64,000 nucleotides of DNA from an uncultured Eubacteriales bacterium (lineage in GTDB: Bacteria; Bacillota; Clostridia; Oscillospirales; CAG-272), in NCBI GenBank assembly GCA_958352145.1, contig CATWNM010000002.1, forward strand, positions 62,001 through 126,000. The letters are read 5' to 3'. A program made the translations under genes and the position numbers. Of this stretch, positions 1-10,500 are shown piece by piece (position 1 is the stretch's first letter; every line of letters begins with the position of its first letter). The notes below the pieces were generated by a model. It saw only the letters and a program-made list of their open reading frames with translations. It was not told where the DNA came from and made no database searches.

Positions 1-694
1 CGCGCCGCGCAGCATTCTGATTCTGCAAACGATCGCATATGCGTCGATCGAGGCCGCGCTCGGCGCAGGAAACTTTTTCGTGCAGGACGAGGCTTCTCAG
101 TTGGCCGTTACGGCGCTTGCCCCGCGCGCGGGCGAAACCGGCGCGGACGTGTGCGCCTGTCCCGGCTCCAAAAGCTTTCATGCGGCGCTTTTGATGGAAA
201 ATACCGGACGCATCTTTTCCTCGGACATCCATGAAAGCAAGCTGTCCCTGATCCAAAGCGGCGCCGAGAAGCTGGGGATCGGCTGTCTCGATATCTGCGC
301 GCATGACGCGCGCACCGCGCGCCCCGAGCTTTGCGGCAAATGCGACTTTGTAATCTGCGACGTGCCCTGCTCGGGACTCGGCGTTTTGGCGAAAAAGCCG
401 GACATCCGCCACCGCTGCGCTTCGCTGCCCGAAAAGCTTGCGCCAATCGGCTATGCGATTCTGTGCGCCGCGGCGGAATATCTGAGACCCGGCGGACGGC
501 TGCTCTATTCGACCTGCACGCTGACTAAAATTGAAAATGAAGACAATTATCATAAATTTTTACAGACCCACGCGGGCTTTGCCCCGCTCGATTTTGAGGC
601 CGGCGGTGTGCGGAGCCGCGGGGGCTGCGCGACGCTGCTTCCAAACGGGACGCGCGACGGCTTCTTTTTCGGACTGATCGTCCGCGGAGAATGA
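1..694 (+). CDS. rsmB: 16S rRNA (cytosine-C5)-methyltransferase RsmB, 5'-truncated by window edge
   Basis: The frame is open from base 2, so only the last 230 residues are seen. It should transfer a methyl group from SAM to C5 of a cytosine in 16S rRNA (C967 in E. coli numbering). Seen: a SAM-binding motif near fragment residue 46 (GADVCACPGSK), the catalytic-loop cysteine in DVPCSGLG (about residue 123), and the second cysteine in LYSTCTLTKIENEDN (about residue 171). These are the two cysteines of RNA m5C methyltransferases. A GTG at 80 lies inside the conserved fold and is not the start; the N-terminal NusB-like domain would lie upstream of the window. rlmN begins one base after the stop, so the two are probably cotranscribed. 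Confidence 0.92.
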   Translation, partial: APRSILILQTIAYASIEAALGAGNFFVQDEASQLAVTALAPRAGETGADVCACPGSKSFHAALLMENTGRIFSSDIHESKLSLIQSGAEKLGIGCLDICAHDARTARPELCGKCDFVICDVPCSGLGVLAKKPDIRHRCASLPEKLAPIGYAILCAAAEYLRPGGRLLYSTCTLTKIENEDNYHKFLQTHAGFAPLDFEAGGVRSRGGCATLLPNGTRDGFFFGLIVRGE

Positions 695-695
695 C

Positions 696-1754
696 ATGAA
701 CAAAATTGACCTCGGCTCCATGTCCCGTGCGGAGATGGAGGCCTATGTCCGCTCCATCGGCGAGCCCGCTTTTCGCGCCGGACAGATCCGCGCCTGGCTT
801 TGCCGGGGCGTGGAGTTTGCGGATATGACCAATCTTTCGCTGCCTCTGCGCCAAAAACTTTCGGACACCTGCTACAGCGGTCTTCCAAAAATTGAAAAAA
901 AGTTAGTTTCGGGTATAGACGGAACTATGAAGTACCTCTTCTCTTTCCCGGATGGCGAGGCGGTCGAATCGGTGGTCATGTTTTACAAGCACGGCACAAC
1001 CATCTGTATTTCCTCGCAGGCCGGCTGCCGCATGGGCTGCCGCTTCTGTGCTTCCACGCTCGGCGGCCGCGCGCGCAACCTCACGCCCTCCGAAATGCTT
1101 GGCCAAATCGCTGCAGCGGGGCGGGATGCGGGCGCGCGCATCGACGGCGTCGTAATGATGGGGATCGGCGAACCGCTTGACAACTATGAAAATACGCTTT
1201 CTTTTCTGCGCCTGGTCACATCGCCCGACGGGATGAACATCGGCGCGCGGCATATATCGCTTTCCACATCGGGGCTTGCGGATAAGATCCGCGCCTTGGC
1301 GAAAGAAAACTTACAGATCACGCTTTCCATATCCCTGCACGCGGCTACAGACGAAAAGCGGGGCGCGCTGATGCCGGTGAATCAAAAATGGCCGCTCGAC
1401 ACGCTGCTTTCGGCCGCGCGGGATTACTTTGCCGCCACCGGCCGGCGCATTTCGATGGAGTACACCCTGATCCCGGGGAAAAACGACGCGCCGGAGGATG
1501 CCAGGGCGCTTGCGGCGCTGCTGCGCCGGTATTTTTCAAAGGGAGACGCGCTGCATGTCAACTTGATCCCGCTCAACGCGGTCGCCGAGCGCGGATTTGC
1601 GCCGGGCAGCCGCGCGCAGGCGCTGAAATTTCAAAAGACACTGGAGCAGCTGGGCATCGCCGCCACCGTGCGGCGCACGCTCGGCCCGGACATAAACGCC
1701 TCCTGCGGACAGCTTCGCAGAGGGCAGACCGTGCATACGGAGGAGACAACATGA
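696..1754 (+). CDS. rlmN: Dual-specificity rRNA/tRNA (adenine-C2) methyltransferase RlmN
   Basis: This 352-residue radical SAM enzyme should methylate C2 of adenosine in 23S rRNA (A2503) and in some tRNAs. The CxxxCxxC cluster ligands are C111, C115 and C118 (GCRMGCRFCAS). The C-terminal cysteine that forms the RNA adduct is in NASCGQLRRG, about residue 337. GGIGEP-like and serine-rich strands between them fit the family barrel, and length is normal. The ATG at 696 follows the rsmB stop with one base between. The 3' end overlaps the next gene by ATGA, so translation is probably coupled. It belongs to the rsmB-rlmN-prpC-prkC-rsgA series. Confidence 0.95.
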   Translation: MNKIDLGSMSRAEMEAYVRSIGEPAFRAGQIRAWLCRGVEFADMTNLSLPLRQKLSDTCYSGLPKIEKKLVSGIDGTMKYLFSFPDGEAVESVVMFYKHGTTICISSQAGCRMGCRFCASTLGGRARNLTPSEMLGQIAAAGRDAGARIDGVVMMGIGEPLDNYENTLSFLRLVTSPDGMNIGARHISLSTSGLADKIRALAKENLQITLSISLHAATDEKRGALMPVNQKWPLDTLLSAARDYFAATGRRISMEYTLIPGKNDAPEDARALAALLRRYFSKGDALHVNLIPLNAVAERGFAPGSRAQALKFQKTLEQLGIAATVRRTLGPDINASCGQLRRGQTVHTEETT

Positions 1755-2491
1755 AATTTTTTGCCATCAGTGACGTCGGCAGCGTCCGCGAGCGGAACGA
1801 GGACTGCTGCTTAGCAAAGGAATATGCGGACGGCGCGCTCTTTGCCGTGTTTGACGGCATGGGCGGCGCAAACGCGGGCGAGGTCGCCTCGGCGACGGCG
1901 CGCGATGAGGTGGAAACCTATTTTGACGCGTTTTTTGCGGAAAAGAAAATGGACGAACCGGCTGCGATCCAGGCCGCGCTCGCCACCGCGGCGGACCGCG
2001 CCAACGCGAAAATCTTTGCCATGGCGTCGGACAATCCGGCGTGCGAGGGCATGGGCACTACGCTTGTGGCCGCGCTCTGCGTGCGCGAAAAAATCTATAT
2101 CGCCAACGTTGGGGACAGTCGCGCATATTTGATCGACCGCGAGGTCGCTATGCAGCTGACGCGCGACCATTCCTTTGTGCAATACCTGGTCGATCTCGGC
2201 AAAATTACGCCGGAGGAAGCGCGCACCAATCCGAAAAAGAACATAATCACCCGTGCGGTCGGCGTGGAAAAAGAGGTCAGCGTAGACGTGTCGGTGCTGG
2301 AAAAAAAGGAATACGCGGGGAAAACGCTCCTTTTGTGCTCCGACGGACTCTCAGGGTATATCGACCCGGCCGCTATGGCAAAAACCCTTGCAGATACGGA
2401 CGGCTGCGAGTCGTTTGTGCGGTCGCTCGTGGACGCTGCAAACAAAGCGGGCGGCAGCGACAACATAACCGCCGTGGCGGTCAGCCTGTAA
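1751..2491 (+). CDS. prpC: PP2C-family Ser/Thr protein phosphatase PrpC/Stp
   Basis: A 246-residue metal-dependent (PPM/PP2C) phosphatase, expected to reverse phosphorylation by the adjacent PASTA kinase. Motifs in order: DVGSVRERNED at the N-terminus, FAVFDGMGG with the metal-binding Asp, ANVGDSRAYL, TRDHS, CSDGLSGYI and SDNITAVAV. These supply the usual acidic metal ligands. The frame is open far upstream of 1751, but homology begins at MKFFAISDVG, whose ATG overlaps the rlmN stop (ATGA). The gap to the kinase is 24 bases. Phosphatase followed by kinase is the standard Firmicutes arrangement. Confidence 0.94.
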   Translation: MKFFAISDVGSVRERNEDCCLAKEYADGALFAVFDGMGGANAGEVASATARDEVETYFDAFFAEKKMDEPAAIQAALATAADRANAKIFAMASDNPACEGMGTTLVAALCVREKIYIANVGDSRAYLIDREVAMQLTRDHSFVQYLVDLGKITPEEARTNPKKNIITRAVGVEKEVSVDVSVLEKKEYAGKTLLLCSDGLSGYIDPAAMAKTLADTDGCESFVRSLVDAANKAGGSDNITAVAVSL

Positions 2492-2515
2492 AAATTCCGG
2501 AGGAACTGTAAGCGA

Positions 2516-4276
2516 ATGGATGCATATAACAACTATATCGGACTGATGCTCGACGACCGGTACCGGCTCAAACGCTTAGTCGGCGTCGGCGGCATGGCCA
2601 TGGTGTTCGAGGCGGACGACGTCTTCCGCAAAACGGTCGTCGCCGTTAAGATTTTAAAGGACGAATTCGCCTCGGACGAAGTGTCCGTCCAGCGGTTCAT
2701 CAACGAATCCAAGGCCGTCCTGATGCTTTCACACCCGAATATCGTCAAAATTTTCGATGTGTCGGTCAAGGGCGAGTATAAATACATCGTCATGGAGTAT
2801 ATCGACGGAATCACGCTCAAGTCCTATATGCAGAAAAAAGGCGCGCTGTCGGTCAAGGAGACGATTTCGTATTCGATCCAGATCCTGCGGGCGCTGGAGC
2901 ATGCGCATCTCGGCGGAATCGTCCATCGGGACATCAAACCACAGAACATCATGCTGCTGAAAAACGGGCAGATCAAGGTGACCGATTTTGGCATTGCCAA
3001 GCTGCCTGACGCAAAGACGCTTACCGCTACCGACAAGGCCATCGGCACGGTCTATTATATCAGTCCTGAGCAGGCTGCGGGCGAGAAAGGCATCGACCGC
3101 CGGACCGATCTTTATTCGGTCGGCGTCTTGATGTATGAAATGATCACAGGTCGGCTGCCGTTTGACGGGGAAAATCCGGTCAGCATCGCTTTAAAACAGA
3201 TCAATGAAGATGCGAAAGCACCAACCGAACTGATCCCGACCATCCCGAAAGGACTCGAGCAGATTATCCAGTTCGCTATGGAAAAGGACAAGGACAAGCG
3301 GTTTCAGACGGCTACGCAGATGATCGACCTTTTGGAAAAGGTGCGGGAAAATCCGGGTGTCGTTTTCCGGCAGAAGAACGCGCCGCAAAAGAATATGCCG
3401 GTGAAATCGGGGCGCGCCACGATGCTTCCGATTATCATGGGCGTCGTTACCGCGTTTGTACTGGTATTGATGGTCAGTGCGTTCGTCGTAATCAACGACG
3501 TTTTCTTTAGCGACGATGCGGACAATACGATCACGATCGAAGTAGAGGAATTTACCGGGAAAACGTACGATGAGACGCTGATTAAGTCGCTGGAAAAAAC
3601 CAATTACCGCGTCACGGTGAAGTACGAATATTCCGAGACGGTCGAAAGCGGTGTGATTCTGCGGCAGAGCCCCGTAGCTGGACAGACGCGCAAGGGACCC
3701 AAAAATCAGAAATTTGCGGATCTCACCCTTTATGTCAGCCAAGGCGAAGAAACGATCGTCATGGAGAATTACGCGTATTCGGATAAACGGCAGGCGCAGA
3801 TTGATCTGCGGAACAAAGGGTTTACGGTGGTCATAAACGAGGAGTACAGCGATGTCGTCCCCGACGGTTGCGTGATCTTTACGGTACCCGCCGCGGGCGA
3901 AACGGTTCCGGCGGGCGGCACCGTCGTTTTGACCATCAGCCGCGGAGAAAAAATCGAGACGACCATCGTGCCGAATTTTGTGGGAACCACCTCCGTCGAT
4001 GCCTATGAGATGCTGGTGAAAAGCGATCTGCGGCTTGGTTCGATCAGCTATCGGTACGACGACTACGCCGATTACGGCATCATCGTCGATCAGAGCCTAA
4101 CGGCGGGCAGCACGGTTCCAAAAGGCGTCGCCAAAGTCAATTTTGTGATTTCCAAAGGGCCAGAGCCAGCCGCGGTCACCGAACCGCCCGTAACGGTTCC
4201 GCCGGCCGTCACGACCGGCGGGGCGGCCGGCACCACAAGTTTTGAGGACTGGCTCGCCGAGCGGTATTCGCGATGA
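2516..4276 (+). CDS. prkC: Membrane Ser/Thr protein kinase with PASTA domains (PrkC/PknB)
   Basis: 586 residues. The cytoplasmic kinase domain (about 12-275) has a glycine-rich loop (GVGGMAMVF, 23-31), Lys45 in VAVKIL, catalytic HRDIKPQN (Asp139) and DFG at 157-159. One transmembrane helix spans about 303-326. The external part has three PASTA repeats (about 338-408, 409-476, 477-547), which in this family bind muropeptides or lipid II. A Pro/Thr/Ala-rich tail follows. It should couple cell-wall state to growth and spore germination. GGAGG lies about ten bases before the ATG. The 3' end overlaps rsgA by ATGA. Confidence 0.95.
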   Translation: MDAYNNYIGLMLDDRYRLKRLVGVGGMAMVFEADDVFRKTVVAVKILKDEFASDEVSVQRFINESKAVLMLSHPNIVKIFDVSVKGEYKYIVMEYIDGITLKSYMQKKGALSVKETISYSIQILRALEHAHLGGIVHRDIKPQNIMLLKNGQIKVTDFGIAKLPDAKTLTATDKAIGTVYYISPEQAAGEKGIDRRTDLYSVGVLMYEMITGRLPFDGENPVSIALKQINEDAKAPTELIPTIPKGLEQIIQFAMEKDKDKRFQTATQMIDLLEKVRENPGVVFRQKNAPQKNMPVKSGRATMLPIIMGVVTAFVLVLMVSAFVVINDVFFSDDADNTITIEVEEFTGKTYDETLIKSLEKTNYRVTVKYEYSETVESGVILRQSPVAGQTRKGPKNQKFADLTLYVSQGEETIVMENYAYSDKRQAQIDLRNKGFTVVINEEYSDVVPDGCVIFTVPAAGETVPAGGTVVLTISRGEKIETTIVPNFVGTTSVDAYEMLVKSDLRLGSISYRYDDYADYGIIVDQSLTAGSTVPKGVAKVNFVISKGPEPAAVTEPPVTVPPAVTTGGAAGTTSFEDWLAERYSR

Positions 4277-5184
4277 GGACCGAATCCGGAAAGATCATTC
4301 GGGGCGTCGGCGGGAAATATGAGGTTCTGTGTCAAGACCGGCTTTTTTCCGCGCGGGCGCGCGGCGTCTTTCGGCATGAGCAGATTTCGCCGGAGGTGGG
4401 CGACAACGTTACCCTCCGGCTCGAAGAGAGCGGCGAGGGGTACATAGAAAAAATATTGCCGCGGAAAAATTTGCTGATCCGCCCCCCGCTCGCCAATTTG
4501 GATCTGATGCTGATTACCGCAGCGGCCGCAAAGCCCGCGCCCTCGCTTTCGACGCTGGACAAGCTCAGCGCGATCTGCGTGCATGCGGACGTTTTGCCAG
4601 TGTTTGTTATCACAAAATGTGATATTGACCATGCGGCGGGCGCGCGCCTTGCCAAAGTTTACCGCCGCAGCGGGTTTCAGACGTTTGAGATCAGCGCCCT
4701 GACCGGCGCCGGTACGGCTGCGCTGCGCGCATACCTTGAAAAAACGCTGCCGGAAAAGACTGCGGCACTTGCGGGTGCGTCCGGCATCGGAAAATCTACG
4801 CTGCTGAATCTTTTGTTTCCAAACCTGTGCCTGGCCACCGGCGGCGTCAGCAAAAAAATCGCCCGCGGGCGGCATACAACGCGGCACGTCGAGTTATTTC
4901 CTGCGCTTGGCGGCCTGATTGCCGATACGCCCGGCTTTGGCATGCTGGATTTTATGCGCTTTGATTTTATGGAAGCCGCCGATCTTGCGGGCGCGTTTCC
5001 CGAGTTTGCTCCTTATCTCGGCGCCTGCCGCTATGCGGACTGCACGCATCTGTGCGAAGACGGCTGCGCTGTAGTCAAGGCGGTTCGGGACGGAAAAATC
5101 GAAAAAACCCGTCACGAAAGCTATGTGGAACTGTATACTATATTAAAGGACAAAAAAGCATGGCAAAAGCCGCCGCGGCTGTGA
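4273..5184 (+). CDS. rsgA: Ribosome small-subunit maturation GTPase RsgA
   Basis: A 303-residue circularly permuted GTPase that acts late in 30S assembly. Order seen: N-terminal OB-fold; G4 TKCD (114-117); P-loop GASGIGKST (168-176); G3 DTPGF (218-222); and a C-terminal zinc site C252, C257, H259, C265. The permuted order G4-G1-G3 identifies the family. The start overlaps the kinase stop by ATGA, matching the prpC-prkC-rsgA order known from Bacillus. RsgA is a known PrkC substrate in Bacillus, so the linkage may be functional. No terminator is visible before the cysE promoter. Confidence 0.94.
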   Translation: MRTESGKIIRGVGGKYEVLCQDRLFSARARGVFRHEQISPEVGDNVTLRLEESGEGYIEKILPRKNLLIRPPLANLDLMLITAAAAKPAPSLSTLDKLSAICVHADVLPVFVITKCDIDHAAGARLAKVYRRSGFQTFEISALTGAGTAALRAYLEKTLPEKTAALAGASGIGKSTLLNLLFPNLCLATGGVSKKIARGRHTTRHVELFPALGGLIADTPGFGMLDFMRFDFMEAADLAGAFPEFAPYLGACRYADCTHLCEDGCAVVKAVRDGKIEKTRHESYVELYTILKDKKAWQKPPRL

Positions 5185-5201
5185 CTTTCTTGAAAAACGG
5201 C

Positions 5202-5230
5202 TTTACTTTTGCCGCGCTGTCATGTATAAT
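5202..5230 (+). promoter_or_regulatory. Sigma-A-type promoter for cysE-cysS
   Basis: TTTACT at 5202-5207 and a perfect TATAAT at 5225-5230 are separated by 17 bases, ending 20 bases before the cysE ATG. Seen directly; activity is inferred. Confidence 0.6.
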
Positions 5231-5250
5231 CAAAGGCACGAGGTGATCGT

Positions 5251-6048
5251 ATGAAACAAAATAACGCGCGCGCCGCGCAGAAAGACGGCAAAACGCTCCG
5301 TCTAGATATTGATCTGACGCTTCCCGTTCCCGATTTTTCAAAGCTGAAGCAGAAGCTGAGAAAAGCCCGGCGCGATCTGCAATATGATATATCGGCGATT
5401 CGCGATCGCGACCCCGCCGCAACGAGCGATCTGGAGGTTCTGCTGCTCTATTCCGGACTGCATGCGGTGCTGCTCCATCGCGCCGCGCACGCGCTCTATG
5501 AAAACGGGCACAAAATCAGCGCGCGCGCGATCAGCCAGAGTGCAAAATTTCTGACCGGAATCGAGATTCATCCCGGCGCCAAGATCGGCCGGGGGCTTGT
5601 GATCGACCACGGCAGCGGCGTGGTCATCGGCGAGACCGCCGAGATCGGCGACAATTGCACGCTCTATCAGGGCGTGACGCTGGGCGGCACGGGCAAGCAC
5701 ACCGGCAAGCGCCATCCGACTCTGCACGACAATGTGCTGGTCGGCGCGGGCGCAAAAGTGCTCGGTCCGTTTGAGGTTGGCGCGGGCGCAAAAATCGCTT
5801 CCAACGCCGTGGTCCTTGAAGCCGTCCCCGAAAACGCAACGGCGGTGGGTGTTCCCGCCCGCGTCGTGCGGATTAACGGGAAAAAGGTCAAAGAGGAACT
5901 CGACCACGTGCATATTCCCGACCCCGTTGCGCAGGAGATCTGCCGCGTGGAACGCAGGGTCTGGGAACTGGAAAACAAACTGAAAGAAATCGAGGCGGCG
6001 GGCGCCGCCACTCCACAAACTGAGCCTGAGGGGCAAAAGGAAGAATAA
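5251..6048 (+). CDS. cysE: Serine O-acetyltransferase CysE
   Basis: 265 residues. Makes O-acetylserine from serine and acetyl-CoA, the first committed step of cysteine synthesis. An N-terminal helical region (about 1-95) leads into a left-handed beta-helix of hexapeptide repeats. Conserved blocks are GIEIHPGAKIGRGLVIDHG with the catalytic His, GVVIGETAEIGDNC and LYQGVTLGGTG. A charged helical tail after about residue 210 is longer than in short EpsC-type enzymes. GAGGTGA precedes the ATG. cysS follows 14 bases after the stop, so cysteine synthesis and Cys-tRNA charging share a transcript. No T-box was recognised upstream. Confidence 0.93.
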   Translation: MKQNNARAAQKDGKTLRLDIDLTLPVPDFSKLKQKLRKARRDLQYDISAIRDRDPAATSDLEVLLLYSGLHAVLLHRAAHALYENGHKISARAISQSAKFLTGIEIHPGAKIGRGLVIDHGSGVVIGETAEIGDNCTLYQGVTLGGTGKHTGKRHPTLHDNVLVGAGAKVLGPFEVGAGAKIASNAVVLEAVPENATAVGVPARVVRINGKKVKEELDHVHIPDPVAQEICRVERRVWELENKLKEIEAAGAATPQTEPEGQKEE

Positions 6049-6062
6049 ATTCGGAGAATGCT

Positions 6063-7466
6063 ATGCGATTTTATAATACGCTAACCAGAAAAAAAGAGAA
6101 ATTTGTCCCACTTGAAGCGGGCAAAGTAAAAATGTACGCCTGCGGGCCGACCGTATATAATTTTTTCCATGTCGGCAACGCGCGCTGCTTCGTCGTGTTC
6201 GATATGCTTCGCCGGTATCTTGAGTACCGCGGCTTCGACGTGACTTTTGTGCAGAATTTTACGGATATCGACGACAAGGTCATTCGGCGCGCCAATGAAG
6301 AGGGCGTTTCCTATGGAGAGATCGCCGACCGCTATATCGCTGAGTATTTTACGGATGCCAAGGGCCTTGGCATCCGTGCGGCGACCGTGCATCCCAAGGC
6401 GACCGACAATATCGATACCATTATCGGCATCGTGCAGACGCTGCTGGATAAAGGCTATGCGTATCTGGCGGACGGGGACGTGTATTTCCGCACGTCAAAA
6501 TTCCCGGAGTACGGCAAGCTCTCCCATATGCCCATCGAGGATCTGGAAGCGGGGGCGCGCATCGATGTTTCGCTCCATAAGGAAAATCCGCTCGATTTTG
6601 CGCTCTGGAAGGGCGCAAAGCCCGGCGAACCCGCCTGGGATTCACCGTTCGGCCTGGGACGGCCGGGCTGGCATATCGAATGCTCGGCTATGGTGCGCCG
6701 CTATCTCGGCGAAACGATCGATATTCACTGCGGCGGGCAGGACCTGACTTTTCCGCATCATGAAAACGAGATCGCGCAGTCGGAGTGCTGCACGGGTCAT
6801 CCGTTTGCGCGCTTTTGGCTGCACAACGGCTACATCAATATCGACAACAAGAAAATGTCCAAGTCGCTCGGCAATTTCTTTACCGTTCGCGAGATCGCGG
6901 AAGAATACGGCTATCTACCGATCCGGCATTTCATCCTGAGCGCGCATTACCGGAGCCCGATCAATTTTTCTCGGGAGATCATCGAGCAGTCGGCGGCGGC
7001 GCTCGAACGCATCTTTAACTGCGGCGCCGACGCGGAATTTTACCTTGCAAACGTCAAGCCGGACGCCTACAGCCCGGACGAGGCCGTGACGTGCGCGCGT
7101 GCGCGGGACGCAAAAGAGGCGTTCATCGCCGCGATGGACGACGATTTTAATACCGGCAGCGCGATCGCAGCGGTCTATGACATCGTAAAGGAGCTCAATC
7201 TGCTCGTCAAAAACGGCGCGTCGGCCGATGCTGTGCGTCAGGTCAAGGCGCTGTTTGACGAATTGACAAATCTGCTCGGCTTTGTCCGGGAGGATGCGGC
7301 GGATGCGGATTTTATCCGCGAGATCGAGGCGCAGATCGCCGCGCGCACAGCGGCCAAGCAGGCGAAGGATTACGCGCGCGCGGACGCAATCCGCGCAGCG
7401 CTGCTCGAACGCGGCGTAACGCTCGAGGACACGCGCGAAGGGACGAAGTATAAAATTGAAAAATAA
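6063..7466 (+). CDS. cysS: Cysteinyl-tRNA synthetase
   Basis: 467 residues, a class I synthetase charging tRNA-Cys. The zinc-binding Cys27 is in YACGPTVYN and the HIGH motif appears as HVGN (36-39). Further conserved features are GRPGWHIECSAM, the zinc ligands around FPHHENEIAQSE, and the KMSKS loop NKKMSKSLGN near residue 265. Length is typical of bacterial CysRS. GGAGA lies six bases before the ATG. It is cotranscribed with cysE and ends at a bidirectional terminator that faces ileS. Confidence 0.96.
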   Translation: MRFYNTLTRKKEKFVPLEAGKVKMYACGPTVYNFFHVGNARCFVVFDMLRRYLEYRGFDVTFVQNFTDIDDKVIRRANEEGVSYGEIADRYIAEYFTDAKGLGIRAATVHPKATDNIDTIIGIVQTLLDKGYAYLADGDVYFRTSKFPEYGKLSHMPIEDLEAGARIDVSLHKENPLDFALWKGAKPGEPAWDSPFGLGRPGWHIECSAMVRRYLGETIDIHCGGQDLTFPHHENEIAQSECCTGHPFARFWLHNGYINIDNKKMSKSLGNFFTVREIAEEYGYLPIRHFILSAHYRSPINFSREIIEQSAAALERIFNCGADAEFYLANVKPDAYSPDEAVTCARARDAKEAFIAAMDDDFNTGSAIAAVYDIVKELNLLVKNGASADAVRQVKALFDELTNLLGFVREDAADADFIREIEAQIAARTAAKQAKDYARADAIRAALLERGVTLEDTREGTKYKIEK

Positions 7467-7508
7467 AAAAATTCCCGAGACTGCAATTGCCGTTTCGGGA
7501 AATTTTTT
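7467..7508. terminator. Bidirectional terminator between cysS and ileS
   Basis: TTCCCGA (7473-7479) pairs with TCGGGAA (7495-7501). A T-run follows on the + strand, and an A-run precedes it that serves as a U-tract on the - strand. It lies between two convergent genes. Confidence 0.75.
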
Positions 7509-7520
7509 ATTGATTTTGCG

Positions 7521-10500
7521 CTATACTTTTTTCACAGCCAATGTGACGTCTTCGCCGTTGATGTCCCAATTTTTGGAGTATCCCTCGATCGCGCCGAAAA
7601 TAACGAGATCGCTCAGTACGGCGGCTTTGATTTCGGAGGAATTTTTATCGATGACCGCTTTGATCTTTTCGTTGTTGGCCGCATACAACGTGATGTGATC
7701 GGTCACCTCAAAGCCGGCCTCCTTGCGCATGGTCTGCACCTTTGAGATAATTTCGCGCACGTATCCCTCTTCAATCAGCGCATCGGAAAGCTCGGTGTCG
7801 AGCGCGACGGTTATGCCACCCTCTGACAGGGAAACGTAGCGGCCGCTCTGCGTTGTTTCGATGAGCAGATCTTCGGCACAGAGGATGGCCTCGCCGCCTG
7901 AAAGCGTTAAAATCACTTTCCCGTCCGTGTCCAACGTCCGTTTGAGCACGGCGCCGTCGCACGCAGCCAGCGCCGCGCGAATCTCGCCCAGCAGCTTGCC
8001 GTACTTTGGCCCGACGGTTTTGAGATTCGGCTTGACGGTATAGGAAAGGAACGCGGAGGCATCATTGGTAAAAGCGGCCTCCTTGACGTTGAGTTCGTCC
8101 AGGATGATCTGCACATAGGTGTCGCAAAGCGTCTTGTCCGCGCCGATATACAGCATGGCCACCGGCTGGCGGTTTTTGATGTTGGCCGCGTTGCGCGCGG
8201 CGCGCCCCAGCATAACGATGTTCAAAACTTCGTCCATATCCGCCTCAAGCTGCTTGTCGATAAAGCGCGCGTCCGCCTTGGGATAATCGCACAGATGAAT
8301 GCTTTCGGGCGCGGCGGTGTCCACGGAGCGCACAAGATTCTGATAGATTTCCTCGGTCATAAACGGGATCATCGGTGCGGCCAGTTTGGAGAGCGTCGTC
8401 AGCGCAGTATACAGCGTCAAATAGGCGTTGATTTTGTCCTCGGTCATTTCCGCACCCCAATAGCGTTCGCGGCAGCGGCGGACATACCAATTGGAGAGTT
8501 CGTCGGTAAAGGAACTGAGCGCTTTGGCCGCCTCGGTGATTTTATAGGCGCCAAGGTCGCCGTCCACCTCGCCGATCAGGGTATTCAGGCGGGAGAGCAG
8601 CCAGCGGTCCATGACGGGGAGCGTTTTGAGATCGAGCGTATATTTGGTCGGATCAAACCCATCTATATCCGCATAAAGCACATAGAACGCATAGGTGTTC
8701 CAAAGCGTACCAAGAAACTTGCGCTGCCCCTCGATCACAGCTTTTCCGTGGAACCGGTTGGGCAGCCACGGCGCGGAATTGGTATAGAAGTACCAGCGGA
8801 TCGCGTCTGCGCCGTAGGTTTCGAGCGCTTCAAACGGATCGACCGCATTGCCCTTCGATTTGGACATCTTTTGGCCGTTTTCATCCTGCACGTGTCCGAG
8901 CACGATGACGTTTTTATAGGGCGCTTTGTTAAAGATCAGCGTGGAAATAGCCAAGAGCGAATAGAACCAGCCGCGCGTCTGATCGACCGCCTCGGAGATG
9001 AAATCGGCCGGGAACTGCGCTTCAAACACGTCCTTGTTTTCAAACGGATAGTGGTGCTGGGCAAACGGCATGGAGCCGCTGTCATACCAGCAGTCAATCA
9101 CTTCCGGCACGCGGCGCATGACGCCGCCGCAGTCCGGGCAGCGCAAGGTCACCGCGTCGATATAGGGGCGGTGCAGTTCGATCGTTTCCGGGCAGTTGTC
9201 GGAAAGCGCTTTCAGTTCGGCAATCGAGCCGACCGCCGTCCGCCGTCCGCAGCCGCATTCCCAGATGTTGAGCGGCGTGCCCCAATAGCGGTTGCGGCTG
9301 AGTCCCCAGTCCTGTACGTTTTCCAGCCAGTCGCCAAAGCGGCCGCGTCCGATGCTCTCGGGAATCCAGTTGATCGTGTTGTTGTTGCGGATCAAATCGT
9401 CCCGCACCTCGGTCATCCGGATAAACCAAGAGTCGCGCGCGTAATAGATCAGCGGCGTGCCGCACCGCCAGCAGTGCGGATAGCTGTGCTCGAAGACCGG
9501 CGCGGAGAAAAGCAGGCCGCGCGCCTCAAGGTCGGCGAGCACGCGCCGGTCGGCGTCTTTGCAGAACACGCCCGGCCATTTGGTCTCCGCAGTCATTTCC
9601 CCTTTTGCGTCTACAAGCTGAACAAAGGGCAGATCATATTTTTTGCCCACTCTCGAGTCGTCCTCGCCGAACGCGGGGGCGATATGCACGACGCCGGTGC
9701 CGTCGGACAGCGTGACATAGCTGTCGCAGACGACATAAAAAGCGCGTTTGTTCTGCTTTGCGATCAATTCGTCCGCAAAGTCAAAGAGCGGCGTATACGG
9801 CTTGCCTTCGAGCGCCTTGCCCTTCATTTCTTCCAGAATCTCGTAGCTGCCCTCTCCGAGTACGCTGTCGCAGAGCGCCTTGGCAAGGTAATAGACCTCC
9901 CCGGTGGCGGTCTTGACTTTGACGTAATCATAATCCGGATGGACACAGAGCGCAACGTTGGAAGGCAGCGTCCAGGGCGTAGTGGTCCAAGCAAGAATGT
10001 AGGCGTCCTCGTCCGCGGTCTTAAAGCGGGCGATGGCGGAGCGCTCTTTGACATCTTTATAGCCCTGCGCGACCTCATGCGAGGAGAGCGGCGTGCCGCA
10101 TCGCGGGCAGTAGGGAACGATCTTGAAGCCTTTATACAGCAGTCCGCGGTCGTAAATTTGTTTCAGCGACCACCAGACCGACTCGATATAGTCGTTGTGA
10201 TAGGTGACGTAGGGGTGCTCCATGTCCGCCCAAAAGCCAACCGTTTGGGAAAAATCCTCCCACATCCCCTTGTATTTCCATACGCTCTCTTTGCAGTGCT
10301 CGATGAACGGCTCAAGGCCGTAGGCCTCGATCTGGTCTTTGCCGTCGATACCAAGCTGTTTTTCAACTTCAAGTTCCACCGGCAGGCCGTGCGTGTCCCA
10401 TCCGGCCTTGCGGGGGACGTCGAACCCTTTCATCGTCTGATAGCGCGGGATCAGATCCTTGATGACGCGGGTCAGCACGTGGCCGATATGGGGTTTGCCG